A stretch of DNA of 64,000 nucleotides from assembly GCA_946811695.1 (NCBI GenBank), contig OX328124.1, forward strand, positions 28,452,148 to 28,516,147. Direction: 5' to 3'. Both the position numbers and the translations under genes were made by a program. Below the pieces are notes generated by a model. That model made no database searches. It had not been told where the DNA came from and saw only the letters and a list, made by a program, of their open reading frames with translations. Position 1 is the first letter of the stretch. Every line of letters begins with the position of its first letter. This DNA comes from Gonocerus acuteangulatus. Taxonomy: Eukaryota > Arthropoda > Insecta > Hemiptera > Coreidae. Shown one piece after another: positions 21,986 through 32,045 of the stretch.

Positions 21986-22250
21986 ATTGTATCACAATAC
22001 AATGGTTGAGTCCGCTTGAGTTACATTTCTCTCTCAAACTCTCTTTCCTGTACAGGAGGAAAGCTGAGGAACTCTGTTAAAATTTCCGCCTGGAAAGTTC
22101 ATATTTCTCAGGATTCACTTCTACAGATAACTTTTAGTAAATGATTAGGTTCTATAGTACCTTATCTAATGAGGCGATTGATAAGGAATTCACAAGATAA
22201 AATTTTATTGTTTGTCATTGACAACATTATGATTCATTCTTGAAGTAACT
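21986..22250. other. Unassigned spacer
   Basis: No supported feature. Confidence 0.35.
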
Positions 22251-22251
22251 A

Positions 22252-22535
22252 GCAGGAGTTGGCAGATATTGTAAAGGTATCTGTTTCTCGGCCATATGGC
22301 ACACTAGGGAGATAGTGTGGTCAGTACTATATTCCGGCCGCCTGATTTTTCCCTTTGCAGGTACCTTTTAATTAATTAATTAAAGGCTGGGAAAGTCTAG
22401 GGGCGATCTGGGACCCCAAATCCAACCCTCAAGGTATGACATTAGAATAAAAATATTTTAATGCTCGCTCGGGTTTTGAACCTGGGTCCTCGAGTTCATT
22501 AGTCGAGTGTTCTACCGCTGAGCTAACCTCGCCCC
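22252..22535 (-). mobile_element. SINE-B copy, near full length
   Basis: The minus strand begins GGGGCGAGGTTAGCTCAGCG, with the B box GGTTCAAAACCC. The body includes TTGGGGTCCCAGATCGCCCC and CTATCTCCCTAGTGTGCCAT. The copy at 54927-55256 is very similar in layout. Confidence 0.88.
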
Positions 22536-22639
22536 CTACAGTAGATAAGCTATATAATAAAATAATATATTGTAAACTATATATATTGCTATAGACATAG
22601 GGGAATAGTCCGACTTATTATTTTACATTATATATATAT

Positions 22640-22690
22640 ACCTGAAGATGAATCAAATCAGGGTCGACTCGTCGAAAATATAACTTAAAG
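22640..22690 (+). ncRNA. Hammerhead-like remnant
   Basis: CTGAAGA, a possible helix GATGA/TCGTC, then GAAAATAT. It resembles the PLE-associated motifs elsewhere in the window but is incomplete. Confidence 0.25.
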
Positions 22691-22852
22691 TTTTAAACGA
22701 TTTTGGGGAGCAAAATCTAGCTCGTGCTAGCTACATCAAGAATCTATTGATCCTTGCCCATCCTCACCTTCAACTAATATATCTTCCCTATCATGACAAA
22801 CTATGAAAAATCTCTTATTTCAGATTCAAGATTTTGCTCTTGGATTGTGAAC

Positions 22853-23046
22853 AATATGGCTTGTCGTTTAGTTTTTAAGGAATGGTTCTTAAATTTCGTC
22901 GTGAAGAATGACCGCATCAGTCGATGCACCGATAAAAGAAAAGAAAGAAAAGATAATTAAGAAAATACTGGTGCCAATGGCCATAGTAGTCGACGCACCA
23001 TAATAAAAGGGGGTAAAAAAAAAAAAAAAAAAAATATGGCTTGTCG
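22853..23046 (+). mobile_element. SINE-A tail-type insertion with 14-bp TSD
   Basis: AATATGGCTTGTCG is at 22853-22866 and 23033-23046. The insert carries two successive tail motifs: GACCGCATCAGTCGATGCACC, followed by an A/G-rich run, then GGTGCCAATGGCCATAGTAG with its closing GCACC and an A20 tail. The stem here is GGTGC/GCACC in place of GGCGC/GCGCC. Confidence 0.8.
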
Positions 23047-23438
23047 CAAATTGCCGCAACTCTAACCCGTTTAGAATAGCCTTTAATGCCCTAAATAAAG
23101 AATCGAATAAGACAATTTTCAATATATTACTTCGTCAATGGATAGAATATACGTACCATAGTTTGCTCCGATGTAGACCTGGGCATAATTTATTTGAAAT
23201 AATATTTTCGGAATAAATCATGAAATAACCTTAACAGATTATTTCAGAAATAATTTATTTTATAATTTTTTAAAATATTATTTCGGAAATAATTATTTCA
23301 AGGATTAAATTATTTCATGATTAATGATATATTTATTCCCGAAATAATTATTTGATGGAATAATATATTCTGATCTCTTAATTTATAGATAAAAATCCTC
23401 TAAATACATGTTTTCCTGTGAAGCCTCATTGAGCTGTG

Positions 23439-23476
23439 TTGGCGATAATGGCCCTGATGTCGATGGTTCGTAGAAG

Positions 23477-23527
<51 letters not shown>
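23439..23527 (+). mobile_element. SINE-A 3' part with long A-tract
   Basis: GTTGGCGATAATGGCCCTGA...GATGTCGATGG is a diverged SINE-A tail followed by an A-tract of about 50. It is mirrored by the 23828-23920 region of the minus-strand SINE. Confidence 0.75.
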
Positions 23528-23530
<3 letters not shown>

Positions 23531-23555
23531 CGGTGCTAACGTGTTAAATCAGTCT

Positions 23556-23557
<2 letters not shown>

Positions 23558-23592
<35 letters not shown>

Positions 23593-23692
23593 GGAGGGTG
23601 CGATTCCCTCCGGGAGGAATTTTCTCATAGAACGGCTCGTTGAGAAAATTCCACCTTGGATGTTGGCGATAATGGCCTAGATGTCGATAAAG

Positions 23693-23729
<37 letters not shown>

Positions 23730-23800
23730 ATAAAAAAAAAATAAAAAAAAAAAAAAAATAAAAAAAAAAAAAATAAATAAATAAAAAAAATAAAAATGGA
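23558..23800 (+). mobile_element. SINE-A copy lacking the first part of its head
   Basis: GGTGCGATTCCCTCC (B-box region), GGAATTTTCTCATAGAACGG, TGAGAAAATTCC and the tail GGCGATAATGGCCTAGATGT precede an A/T-interrupted A-tract. A T-tract precedes it. Confidence 0.75.
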
Positions 23801-23825
23801 AGACTGATTTAACACGTTAGCACCG

Positions 23826-23827
<2 letters not shown>

Positions 23828-23885
<58 letters not shown>

Positions 23886-24052
23886 CTACGAACCATCAAC
23901 ATCAGGGCCATTATCGCCAGCATCCAAACTGCAGCGAGGAATTTTCTCATCGAGCCGTTAGATGAGAAAATTCCTGCCGGCGGGAATCGAATCCACCATC
24001 TCCTGCACGAGAATCTAAAGCTTTAACCACTAGACCACGGGGGGAGACCCCA
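23828..24052 (-). mobile_element. SINE-A copy, full length
   Basis: The minus strand starts GGGGTCTCCCCCCGTGGTCT, with B box GATTCGATTCCC and body stem AGGAATTTTCTCATC / GATGAGAAAATTCCT. The tail GGCGATAATGGCCCTGATGT leads into a T-tract of about 60 on the plus strand. Confidence 0.9.
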
Positions 24053-24640
24053 ATAATAATGTTAAAAGGATTATCTCCTTAACTCGTGTTTTAATGGTAG
24101 TATTAACCATTCACATTATTCTCATCCATTACAAACGTTATTTCATGATGAAGTTATTTCGGGAATAATTATTTTGCATCTGAGTGAAATAATTTATTTC
24201 ATGAATAAAAAATACTGAAATATCATTTATCAAAAAGTTATTTCAGAAATAAAGCTTTTAGAATTATGTTTATTTATTTCAAAGAATGATCAAATTTTCA
24301 AATAATTATTCAAGGAATAAATACATCTAGTTATTTGATGAAGATTGTTTTATTTAACGATGAAATAACATTTAAAGAATTTCCGTTATTCCGGAAATAA
24401 TTATTTCAGGAATAACCATTTTATTTATTTAAGGAATAAATTATTCCAGTATTGCCCAGGTCTACTCCGATGTATTTTCATATTCGATAGTTTGACATGG
24501 TAGGGACGATATAATGATTCATGATAATCCTGGGAATGGAATGTTTGTTGATCATGGATGTAAATCTGCTGAAAACCTTCCTCGAAAATCAAGACGGACG
24601 GTTCGAGTGATTGGCCTAAGTGTTTGGACAAAATGTGATT

Positions 24641-24895
24641 CGCAGTTAATTGGTCTGGTCGTTGAGGAGGAAATAGGCGAAAGAGGGTGAAGTCTTAGCA
24701 GGAGCCCCCCCATTTACAGATTCTCTCCTTCTCTTTAAAGCTTCTCTCATCAGGAAGAATTTAGGGGTTTGTATAACTCTAATGTCGAAGAATTTCTTCA
24801 AATGATAAGTTTAAAATGGATATTTAACTCGTAGGCTTCCACGGTCCAAGTCATTAAACATATTATAGTCTTCTGGTATTGACCGTGTTGGTCAT
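24641..24895. other. Unassigned, possibly PLE-derived
   Basis: No motif I can name. Confidence 0.3.
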
Positions 24896-24898
24896 CTT

Positions 24899-24940
24899 TG
24901 CTGACGTTTCGCTACTCATACTGCCAGCTTCCTCAGGGCT
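24899..24940 (-). ncRNA. Hammerhead-like motif (PLE remnant)
   Basis: Minus strand: CTGAGGA, an extra A, helix II GCTG/TAGC around GCAGTATGAG, then GAAACGTC. The core box and GAAAC are intact; helix I is weak. The same extra purine before helix II is seen at 3530 and 47121. Confidence 0.45.
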
Positions 24941-25140
24941 TAGTCTGAGAATGAGCATGTTCTTCCAGTTGTCCTGTATAAATACCTGTCTTTGTATTGA
25001 TCCGCGGGCGTAGTCTGCTCTTCCATGTCCCTGATTGGTTGGTCCCGGTCTTGCTTGATTCTGGTTGGTGGGTTCCATCTGAATCATTGATTGGCTGAAT
25101 TTCGTTTTTTCTTTTTTGTCTAGGTTTAATCAACGGATGC

Positions 25141-26544
25141 CATAATTAAAATGGATACTTATAATATCAAATTCATGTCCGGTTGTAAACAAATTCACAC
25201 TAAAAGAGAGGCTTGTAGAAAAATTTGGGTATTTTTCACTTTAGTTACACCAGTTAATTTTTCATGTTATTAGTGATTTCAGTTACCAAGTCATATGATC
25301 TTTATCGATTGTTATAGAACCTCATATAACTTGCTATTTCAACAAGGTAATTCGTGCGGAGGAGGAAGTACGAAAAAAAGGACCTTTTTGAGGCAATTTT
25401 AAAATAAATTAAGTCTTATTGGTCCCCAAAATGAAAGTTGGTTCTATATTACAATTTCTGGTAGGTAATACTTACATTTTAAATAAATGTTGGTGTTTTT
25501 GTATATAACCTTTTTATTTCACTTTTTTCTTTTAAAATAGACATATGTTATTAAATAACAGTAAGATAAATCACTAAATAACATATAAAAGTAACTGGTG
25601 TACCTAAAGTAAAAAAGACAAAAAAAAAAAAAAATAGCCCCAAAGACCCAAAAGATTTATTCAACTCACAGGAACTGGGTCATCTTTGACCGTTACTTTA
25701 GCGTTCTTATCCCTAGCTTGGAATAAAAACAATTAGTATTTTGCAACACTTACACCAATAATATCTTCAGGAAAGAAGATTTTAGGCGCCGCTGTGCACA
25801 GGTAACTAACTAAACTCCGGGTCCTGGACTTCCATTTATTCTTAAAGAAATTTCTATTTGGAACCTGTTTAGAATTTACTTATCTTATTTCACAGAAAAC
25901 ATATTTTTAATACCAACCAAGAACCAATTAAAAACCGAGGAAAAAATAACCAAATAACTGTTCAAATAAACGTAACCAACTTTTTCGAATTTTAAGCATC
26001 GACACTACCTAAAATTGCATTACGACCACTTTGTTTCAAGAAAATGTACTCAGTTTTCGATCGGTTACCATTAACTTGCCACAATTTACGAACAGATATT
26101 TATGAAAATATTAAAACTGCTCTTATCTATTTAAAACAAAAATAAATTGTCTAATACTTTCTCAAAATCAAACGAAACTAAAATTTGTGTTTTGTTGTTT
26201 GGATAAATGTTAAACGTCTTGAAAATGTTTCAATTCGAGTTGCCATTTTGGAATAACCAAAAGAAATGTTTTTAATAAGAAAGCGAAGGACACTTTTTTT
26301 GTTAAATTGACCAGCATCAAAATTCGAAATTATCCTCTTGTCTACCATAGAACCTGACGTTCTTAGCCTCAATTTGTTTCAAAATCCATTTAAAGGTATA
26401 ACAACTGAAATGACTATAACTTATAAGATTTTATTAATTTTTTAGATAATTAATTATGTCGTATTTGCGCGGTCAAGATGATTACGGTGGTGAAATTGGT
26501 GCAAACCTGCGCTGTTTATATTTCTTTGTGAACGAGTAGACAAA
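25141..26544. other. Unassigned AT-rich DNA
   Basis: About 1.4 kb with no recognised gene or repeat boundary. The segment from about 26480 (GGTGGTGAAATTGGTGCAAA) resembles 58925 (GTGGTGAAATTGATACAAAC), so an ancient dispersed repeat begins near here. Confidence 0.4.
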
Positions 26545-27179
26545 TATACAGGTAGTGTTGTTAAAAGCGAGCCCTGACTAGAGGCTTGACGCCTGAACCT
26601 TGAATCTAACCTCTACAGCCGGAGCTCTGAGGGCTCGATGAAGGCTCCGGAGTGAGGCTTCAGCCTAACCTTATCAAGCCCTGAAGGTTCTCCATCGAGC
26701 CTTGAAGGCTCGGCCTTGGAGCCCTGGGAAGGTAGAACTTTGGCAAGCACGGTTATAGTAGTATAGTTGTAGTACGACAGTGTTGCCATCACCGTCTCAC
26801 AGAAGAGTTTATTTTTTAGGAAAAGTTACTATTTTTACCCAATTCGTGATCCATATAATTAGTTTATCAATGAAATGGTAAATTTAAATGCCAGCGAATA
26901 ATTTCAATGTGGCGGAATGAATTTAGGACGAATCTACTAAAGTATATTTCATGAAACAGCTGTTTGCCCGCCGTCCGCCATTTTGGAAATGAAAAGTAAA
27001 AGGCTCCAAAGCATGCGCCTTCTCCCGAGGCGAGCCTTCAAGGCTCGCGCCTTCTACTAAGCCGAGCCTTCAAGGCTCGCGCCTTCTATCGAGCCCTGTC
27101 CAAGCTCTGAGAGCTCGAGCTTTTAGGAGTCGCGCCTTCTAGCCTCAAAGGCGCGCTCTTTTACAACACTATACACAGG
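26545..27179. mobile_element. hAT-like element, 619 bp, 8-bp TSD
   Basis: The TSD is TATACAGG (26545-26552) and TACACAGG (27172-27179), seven of eight identical. The termini are TAGTGTTGTTAAAAGCGAGC and the inverse of TAGTGTTGTAAAAGAGCGCG. Both subterminal regions are GC-rich clusters of GAGCCTTCAAGGCTCG-type short palindromes. The middle is AT-rich and non-coding. Confidence 0.85.
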
Positions 27180-27359
27180 TATATATCTATCAGTTAAATG
27201 AAAATGTCATAGCAGTATAGGTATGTACGAATTTCAACACACTGTAGTAATGTGACTGAATTTTACGGCAATAGTTGATTAGAAATAAATATTTTAAACC
27301 CCCTTAGTTAATTAACTATCTATATATTTCTTTATTGATTATTACATTCTGCATATAAA

Positions 27360-28056
27360 TACCTCTGGTAGTATGATGAATGATACAATATGGAGGTTCT
27401 GTGCTCAAGGCCTTCCAACTTCATCCTCGATTAACGCCAGAAAGGCGCTCAGATGACGTTGAAAGGTGCCTACACAAGCTCCCTTCTGCTCCGACCAGTG
27501 GCTGGAGTCGAAGAGAGATCGGTGAGCAACAGAAAATTGTCGCACTTGAACAAAGAGAAAGCCATTGCTAACACTTCACTTGGTCACTGCAGCAGATCTC
27601 TAGGCCAATGTCTTTTGAGTCGCCTTAGTGGAGAGAGTGGGTGGGTGGCACTTGATAGGGAGAGGACTTCAGGATTTTGATGAGCGGAAAGTTTAGGATG
27701 GAAACGTTGGAATCTGGATAATACAACATCATTAACGAGTGGGATATTGAGGTCTTTATGGAGGTTCAGGTTGGAAACATAAAAAGGAGCAGGGACTATT
27801 GTTCTTAGGACCTTGGATTGGAATGTTTGAATGCGTCTGATGTTCGATGTTTTCGCAGCTCCCCATAGTTCTGAACCGTATGTCCAAATGGGTTGCAGTA
27901 GTGATTTGTAAATGATCAGTTTGTTTTCAGTACTTAAATGTGATTTACGGTTCAACAGTCTATAGAGTTGTCCAAATCGTCTGTTAAGTTCTTGTCTTTT
28001 AAGTTTTAAGTGATGTTTCAGGTAAGTCGGGAGTCCAAGTGTAGTCCGAGTGTTAA
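27360..28056 (-). mobile_element. LINE 3' portion (Jockey-like), minus strand
   Basis: A reverse-transcriptase C-terminal frame (27584-28053) is followed by a roughly 200-bp 3' untranslated region down to about 27360. The 5' part is missing. No TSD could be set with confidence. Confidence 0.75.
27584..28053 (-). pseudogene. LINE reverse-transcriptase C-terminal fragment (Jockey-like)
   Basis: The open minus-strand frame of about 155 residues reads TLGLPTYLKHHLKLKRQELN, then FGQLYRLLNRKSHLSTENK, then LIIYKSLLQPIWTYGSELWG. Next come IRRIQTFQSKVLRTIVPAPF and YVSNLNLHKDLNIPLV. This is the thumb and connection region typical of insect Jockey-clade ORF2 proteins (K...YK..L.P...YG...W, then Q...LR.....P.Y..N..LH.DL). 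It ends with a natural-looking stop at 27584. It lacks the catalytic palm (FADD) and the endonuclease. The element carries no RNase H after this region, as expected for Jockey. Confidence 0.88.
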
Positions 28057-28239
28057 TTAACTATTATAAAATTCTGAATTCTGATTCATGGCAGATTTTT
28101 CAATGCATTGGGCGCTAAAATTCCTTGAGGGCTAGCCACCCTTTTGGAGGGGTAATAATGTTGATAGATTCACTTTAATGTGGCGGAAGGTCACTATTAG
28201 AAGTACACAATTAATTAAGCTCAACATATTTTATTTCTT

Positions 28240-28280
28240 GCTCTAGATATTTCACGAAGTTCTGAGACCTCTTCAGGTAA
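28240..28280 (-). ncRNA. Hammerhead-like motif, left arm
   Basis: Minus strand: CTGAAGA, weak helix II, GAAATATCTA, GAGC. Helix I partner bases upstream are lost, so it is probably inactive. Confidence 0.35.
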
Positions 28281-28440
28281 AGCTACAACTATTTCTGGTC
28301 ATCATCCGCGGCTGTGTCAAGTCTACACAGTATTGACACAGCCGGCGACGATGGAAGGTTTAACAATTTGTTTCAACGATGGCCTGTTAAACAATTTTTT
28401 TCAAAGATGTGACCAGACGTAGTTATACTTTCAGTTATAA

Positions 28441-28484
28441 GCTCCTGAAGAGGTCCCAGAACGGCGGCGTGAAGCATGCAGAGC
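28441..28484 (+). ncRNA. Hammerhead-like motif, right arm
   Basis: GCTC, CTGAAGA, a weak helix II, GAAGCATGCA, GAGC. Helix I (GCTC/GAGC) is intact. The self-complementary GCATGC replaces ACATGT of the 3530 copy, a paired A-T to G-C change that keeps helix III but alters the conserved A15.1-U16.1 pair. Confidence 0.4.
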
Positions 28485-28515
28485 AAGAAATAAAATATGT
28501 GCAGCTGAATCATTT

Positions 28516-29075
28516 GGGCAAATTTAGTAATAATAAAGACCAGAATGAACTTAATATTGATAGTTTGGTAGACTTAGGCTTCAGCCTTGGTCCTATTCCG
28601 TGGTATTGTTTGTGGTCCAATAAACAAACTTTGTTAAGACCTGCAATTGGCAGGCTATAGGAAACCACAAACAGATCTTCCTCAAACCATCGCAAGAAAT
28701 ATAGAGTTAAGGTCTGAATTGATAATAATAATTATCAATAATCTTACAAAATGTGTGAATGTCACCAGCTTAGCGTGTTTCATTCTATCCCTATTGTCAT
28801 TATCAGCCTGGGATTAGAGACAATTAATATTTTGTTTTGTTGTCTGGAGTGAAAATAATAATATATTTTCATTTAATGCATTGAATATTCGAGCATATGC
28901 ACCGAATTATACACCGGATATATTATTATTGAAATTGAATTAATTCTTCAAAATAAGTGATATGTTTTTTGTTTAAACATTTATTTTTGTTAATTTAGTG
29001 AAATATATTTGTTAATAGAAAACAACAATAAACATTAATAGCTTTAATTTAGCCCTTTAAACTTTTTCCAATTAT
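28516..29075. other. Unassigned AT-rich spacer
   Basis: No supported feature. Confidence 0.4.
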
Positions 29076-29082
29076 TTATTTA

Positions 29083-29283
29083 TTAAATTTTAACGTCCAT
29101 TTATTATTAACTAGGAATTTTAGGACGGGTTATCTATAGGTTACCAGTCTTTTCGAGCCAGGATAGGGGTGATGCCTTTTCTTTTCTCTAAAGAAAAGCC
29201 ACCACCCCTAGTGGGAATCGAACCCACGGACCCTTTAGCACGGAGTGTTAAGTGCTCACGCCTTAACGCTCACGGCCACCGTG
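29083..29283 (-). mobile_element. SINE-C copy, near full length
   Basis: The minus strand starts GGCACGGTGGCCGTGAGCG, with B box GGTTCGATTCCC and the GGTAACCTATAGATAACCCG tail block. A mini-SINE-A is inserted immediately beside its head. Confidence 0.88.
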
Positions 29284-29341
29284 CCTTATTTTATTCTTTC
29301 CTCTCGGTGCATCTACTGCTACGGTCATTAGCACCTTATTA
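29283..29341 (-). mobile_element. Mini-SINE-A (tail stem-loop only)
   Basis: The minus strand begins GGTGCTAATGACCGTAGCAG, closes with GCACC and continues into an A/G-rich tail. CCTTATT flanks it on both sides. The stem is GGTGC/GCACC, a double compensatory change relative to GGCGC/GCGCC. Confidence 0.75.
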
Positions 29342-30649
29342 TAGTGCCTGACTTATTAGTATTTTAATAACAATTACTTTAAAACAGTTATTTTTTAAGT
29401 TGAAAAATGACAGGAAAAAGAAAAGCAAAGATGTTTTTTAAAAAAAGTTTAAACCCAAATAAAGTTTACTTTTTCAATATGAGAATAAAAGTAAAAGTTG
29501 AAATAATACTTTTTAAAATTAAAAGTTAAATATTTAAGGGTTAATTACAAAAACCAGACATTTAATTGTTCATTACAAAAACCAGGCAAGTCCAAGAATT
29601 GATATTTTGAGATAAATACATCTTCGACCTCTCCAAAGTCATCTCTACGCATTCATATTATTGCTGTCCCCAAAAATCATATACGTCACATAACATATGA
29701 GAATGCTACAAAAACAAGTCCAACGCTTTTCCACCAAAATACAGACTAGACTTGGACCTGTCTGCTATTTTCAGAATGTTCATCATTCAAAAAATATTTG
29801 TAATTTGTCAGAATAATATAATAAATAGTCCTTTTTTAGGATTAAATTATTTCATGTTAAGAAATATTATTTCATTATGTTCTGTTAGTAAGATTTCTGC
29901 AAAAACCTGAACGGTCCATAACTTTTTTTATATTTTCTCAACTATCCTCTTGAAAAATATATTTATTTTATGTACAATGCAAAGCTGTTTTTCATTTCAT
30001 CCACCACAAACGAAGCTACGCATTTTTTTTTTTTAAGTCTCTGAACATTTTAGTATTTGGACTTGCCTGGTTTCTAATGAACCCTTCAATTATTTTCGAC
30101 CCTTGCTCATTAGTATTACTTCATCTCATTTTGAAGATGTTTTAAGACGAAAACACACTGATGGCACATCGGATGTTGAAACAGATTAGGTACCTAAAAC
30201 GATGTTGAGTCTGGTCCGATTAAGCGAAAAATGAATCAAGAACCGTCGACCGAGCTAAGAGCTGCGAATTTACTGGGAATACGTGAAAGGGAGACCATGC
30301 TCCGTTAAACAGGATATTAAAATCTTCTTGACTCCCATGATTTCCATATAGGTATGGCAAAAAGTCTGGAGTTTCTTCCTTTTCCTGGCAAACATCTAGA
30401 AATTAATATGTCAAAAATAGAACAAGAATGAGGATATTTTCACTTGTTTATTTCATATTCTTCATGAAAGCTGTTTACTTCAACGTCATAAATTACTACG
30501 TCACATATATTTATTTTTTAGCACATTGTTCCATATTTTAGCACGTTATCACACTTCCTACACACGGAAGAAACCCGCTTAAGACGACCTGAAGAAGAAG
30601 TTCCGAAATGCCGACAACATTTTCACGTATCAGAGTTTATAGAGCACGG
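29342..30649. other. Unassigned AT-rich DNA
   Basis: About 1.3 kb without a recognised gene. A PLE-like string ACCTGAAGAAGAAGTTCCGA, then AATGCCGAC, occurs at 30580-30615 and may be a decayed hammerhead-type motif. Confidence 0.4.
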
Positions 30650-30978
30650 TGTGATTTCATTAAAACGATGATAAGATAAGACCGTTCGTGTAAAAAGTAA
30701 TTACATACTCTAATTGTAGATATCAATCCAACATTGATAATAATACATCCTTATTGGTCAACGAGATTCTACTCTTTCTCCTCACTGACAAAGATTAATG
30801 AGAATGAATATCATATGATATAAATATTATATTATACATTCTTGAGGCCAATACTGAGTGAACAGGAAAATATATATGCATATATATATATATATAGATA
30901 TAAAATAGTGGTTCAAATTTGTGTGTGTAAATATATATATATATATACACACACACACAATCACAGAAATTTGAACCA

Positions 30979-31049
<71 letters not shown>

Positions 31050-31279
31050 TGCATATATATTTTCCTGTTCACTCAGTTTGGCCTCAAGAATGTATAATAT
31101 AATATTTATATCATATGATATTCATTCTCATTAATCTTTGTCAGTGAGGAGAAAGAGTAGAATCTCGTTGACCAATAAGGATGTATTATTATCAATGTTG
31201 GATTGATATCTACAATTAGAGTATGTAATTACTTTTTACACGAACGGTCTTATCTTATCATCGTTTTAATGAAATCACA
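30650..31279. repeat. 630-bp near-perfect palindrome
   Basis: Arms of about 300 bp start TGTGATTTCATTAAAACGAT on the left and end with its reverse complement on the right. The arms contain (TA)n tracts of different length and, near the centre, GTGGTTCAAATTTGTGTG / AAATTTGAACCAC with TG/CA repeats. Outside TGTGATTTC the flanks do not pair. The open frames here are (TA)n translations. Confidence 0.95.
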
Positions 31280-31930
31280 TTGTTATTTTGTTACACTGAC
31301 CTATCATCGCCGAGCCTAAACCAATAGACAGAAAAATTTTACATGGAGACTCCCTTTGGGATGTAAACAGTCGCTAAAAAAGGTTTTTTTATATAAAATT
31401 TTTTATAAAAATATTTTTAGAGGGGTTTGAATTTGTTGTTTTAAAGAGAGCATGCTCGCCTAGGCAGCATGCGTTGCTAGGACCATAAGAGAGCAGCTGT
31501 TACCGTAATGTATCTATTTCATAGTATTATTTTTAATTGCGGTTTATTTCAACTATGATGGCAGTCCTTGAATTCCTAGAAATAAACTGTCTCTCATAGA
31601 GTTTACGCTATGAGGGACAAAATTACCATTTTAATTGAGGTTCATTTCAACTTGAACCCATCGGCATCCCCGGTCAGAACACTTCTTGGTAATGCTCGAA
31701 AATATAATGGGTGGTTCAAAATGACATTTGAGAAAAATAAATTTTAAAACCTGGTTATCTGCTTTTTGACACTGGTCCGGAGCACCCCAGTGTCAAGAAA
31801 CATTATACTTTGATTACTTATCAGTAGATGTATAACATATAGTATGTTCTATAATAAACCATTCTATAATAAACTGGAAAACATTATATAGTAGTGTTAA
31901 TTTTGAATATACATTATTTAACGAAACAAA
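31280..31930. other. Unassigned, possibly body of a Helitron-like element
   Basis: There is no coding signal. Short palindromes such as GCATGCTCGCC...GCAGCATGCG lie near 31450. Confidence 0.35.
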
Positions 31931-31934
31931 TAAA

Positions 31935-31975
31935 ATACTTATCTGCCGTGACGAAGCACGGGCATTCAGCTATTA
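31935..31975 (+). mobile_element. Helitron-like 3' terminus
   Basis: CCGTG ACGAAG CACGG forms a hairpin about 8 bases before CAGCTATT. Helitrons end in a GC-rich hairpin close to CTRRT; here the end is CTATT, one base off. The 5' end was not located. Confidence 0.5.
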
Positions 31976-31988
31976 TCTTATAATTGTG

Positions 31989-32045
31989 TTGGGGCAAATC
32001 GTCTTTGATGCGGGTGCTCATAAATAAATACAAAAAATAAAAGAA
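31989..32045 (+). mobile_element. Retroposon family D tail
   Basis: TTGGGGCAAATCGTCTTTGA, then TGCGGGTGCTCATAAATAAA and an A-rich tail. It matches the tail of the 19616-20145 element in inverse orientation. Confidence 0.6.

Larger units (their letters stand above)
23166..24472. mobile_element. hAT-like element, 8-bp TSD, carrying nested SINE-A copies
   Basis: CTCCGATG is at 23166-23173 and 24465-24472. The termini are TAGACCTGGGCA and its inverse. The outer arms consist of AAATAATTATTTC-type blocks in mirrored orientation. The centre (about 23430-24055) holds SINE-A sequences in opposite orientations. Total length is 1291 bp. No transposase is seen. Confidence 0.9.
22690..24640. repeat. Dispersed repeat R, copy 1, split by two insertions
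   Basis: Pieces at about 22830-23173 and 24465-24640 align with 61380-61640. Shared blocks include CTTGCTC or TTTGCTC then TGGATTGTG, ACTCTAACCC, TTTAGAATAGCCTTTAAT and ATTCGATAGTTTGACATGGT. Copy 1 is interrupted by a SINE-tail insertion (22867-23032) and a hAT element (23174-24464). R follows a hammerhead-like motif in both places, so it may be PLE-derived. Confidence 0.7.
28195..28515. repeat. PLE-derived inverted repeat with hammerhead-like arms
   Basis: The left arm (28201-28290) and right arm (28430-28515) are diverged inverted copies. Each carries CTGAAGAGGTC..CAGAAC, GAARCAT-like, GAGCAAGAAATAAAATATGT. The centre holds a strong hairpin, GGCTGTGTCAA / TTGACACAGCC, at 28313-28345. Confidence 0.75.

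Noticed and set aside
22463..22535. tRNA-like sequences with A and B boxes (also in all SINE-A and SINE-C heads)
   Set aside because: Each is followed by a shared family-specific body and tail and is flanked by TSDs in many cases, so they are SINE heads and not tRNA genes.
23436..23950. Frames with long Lys or Phe runs
   Set aside because: They are A/T-tract translations of SINE tails.
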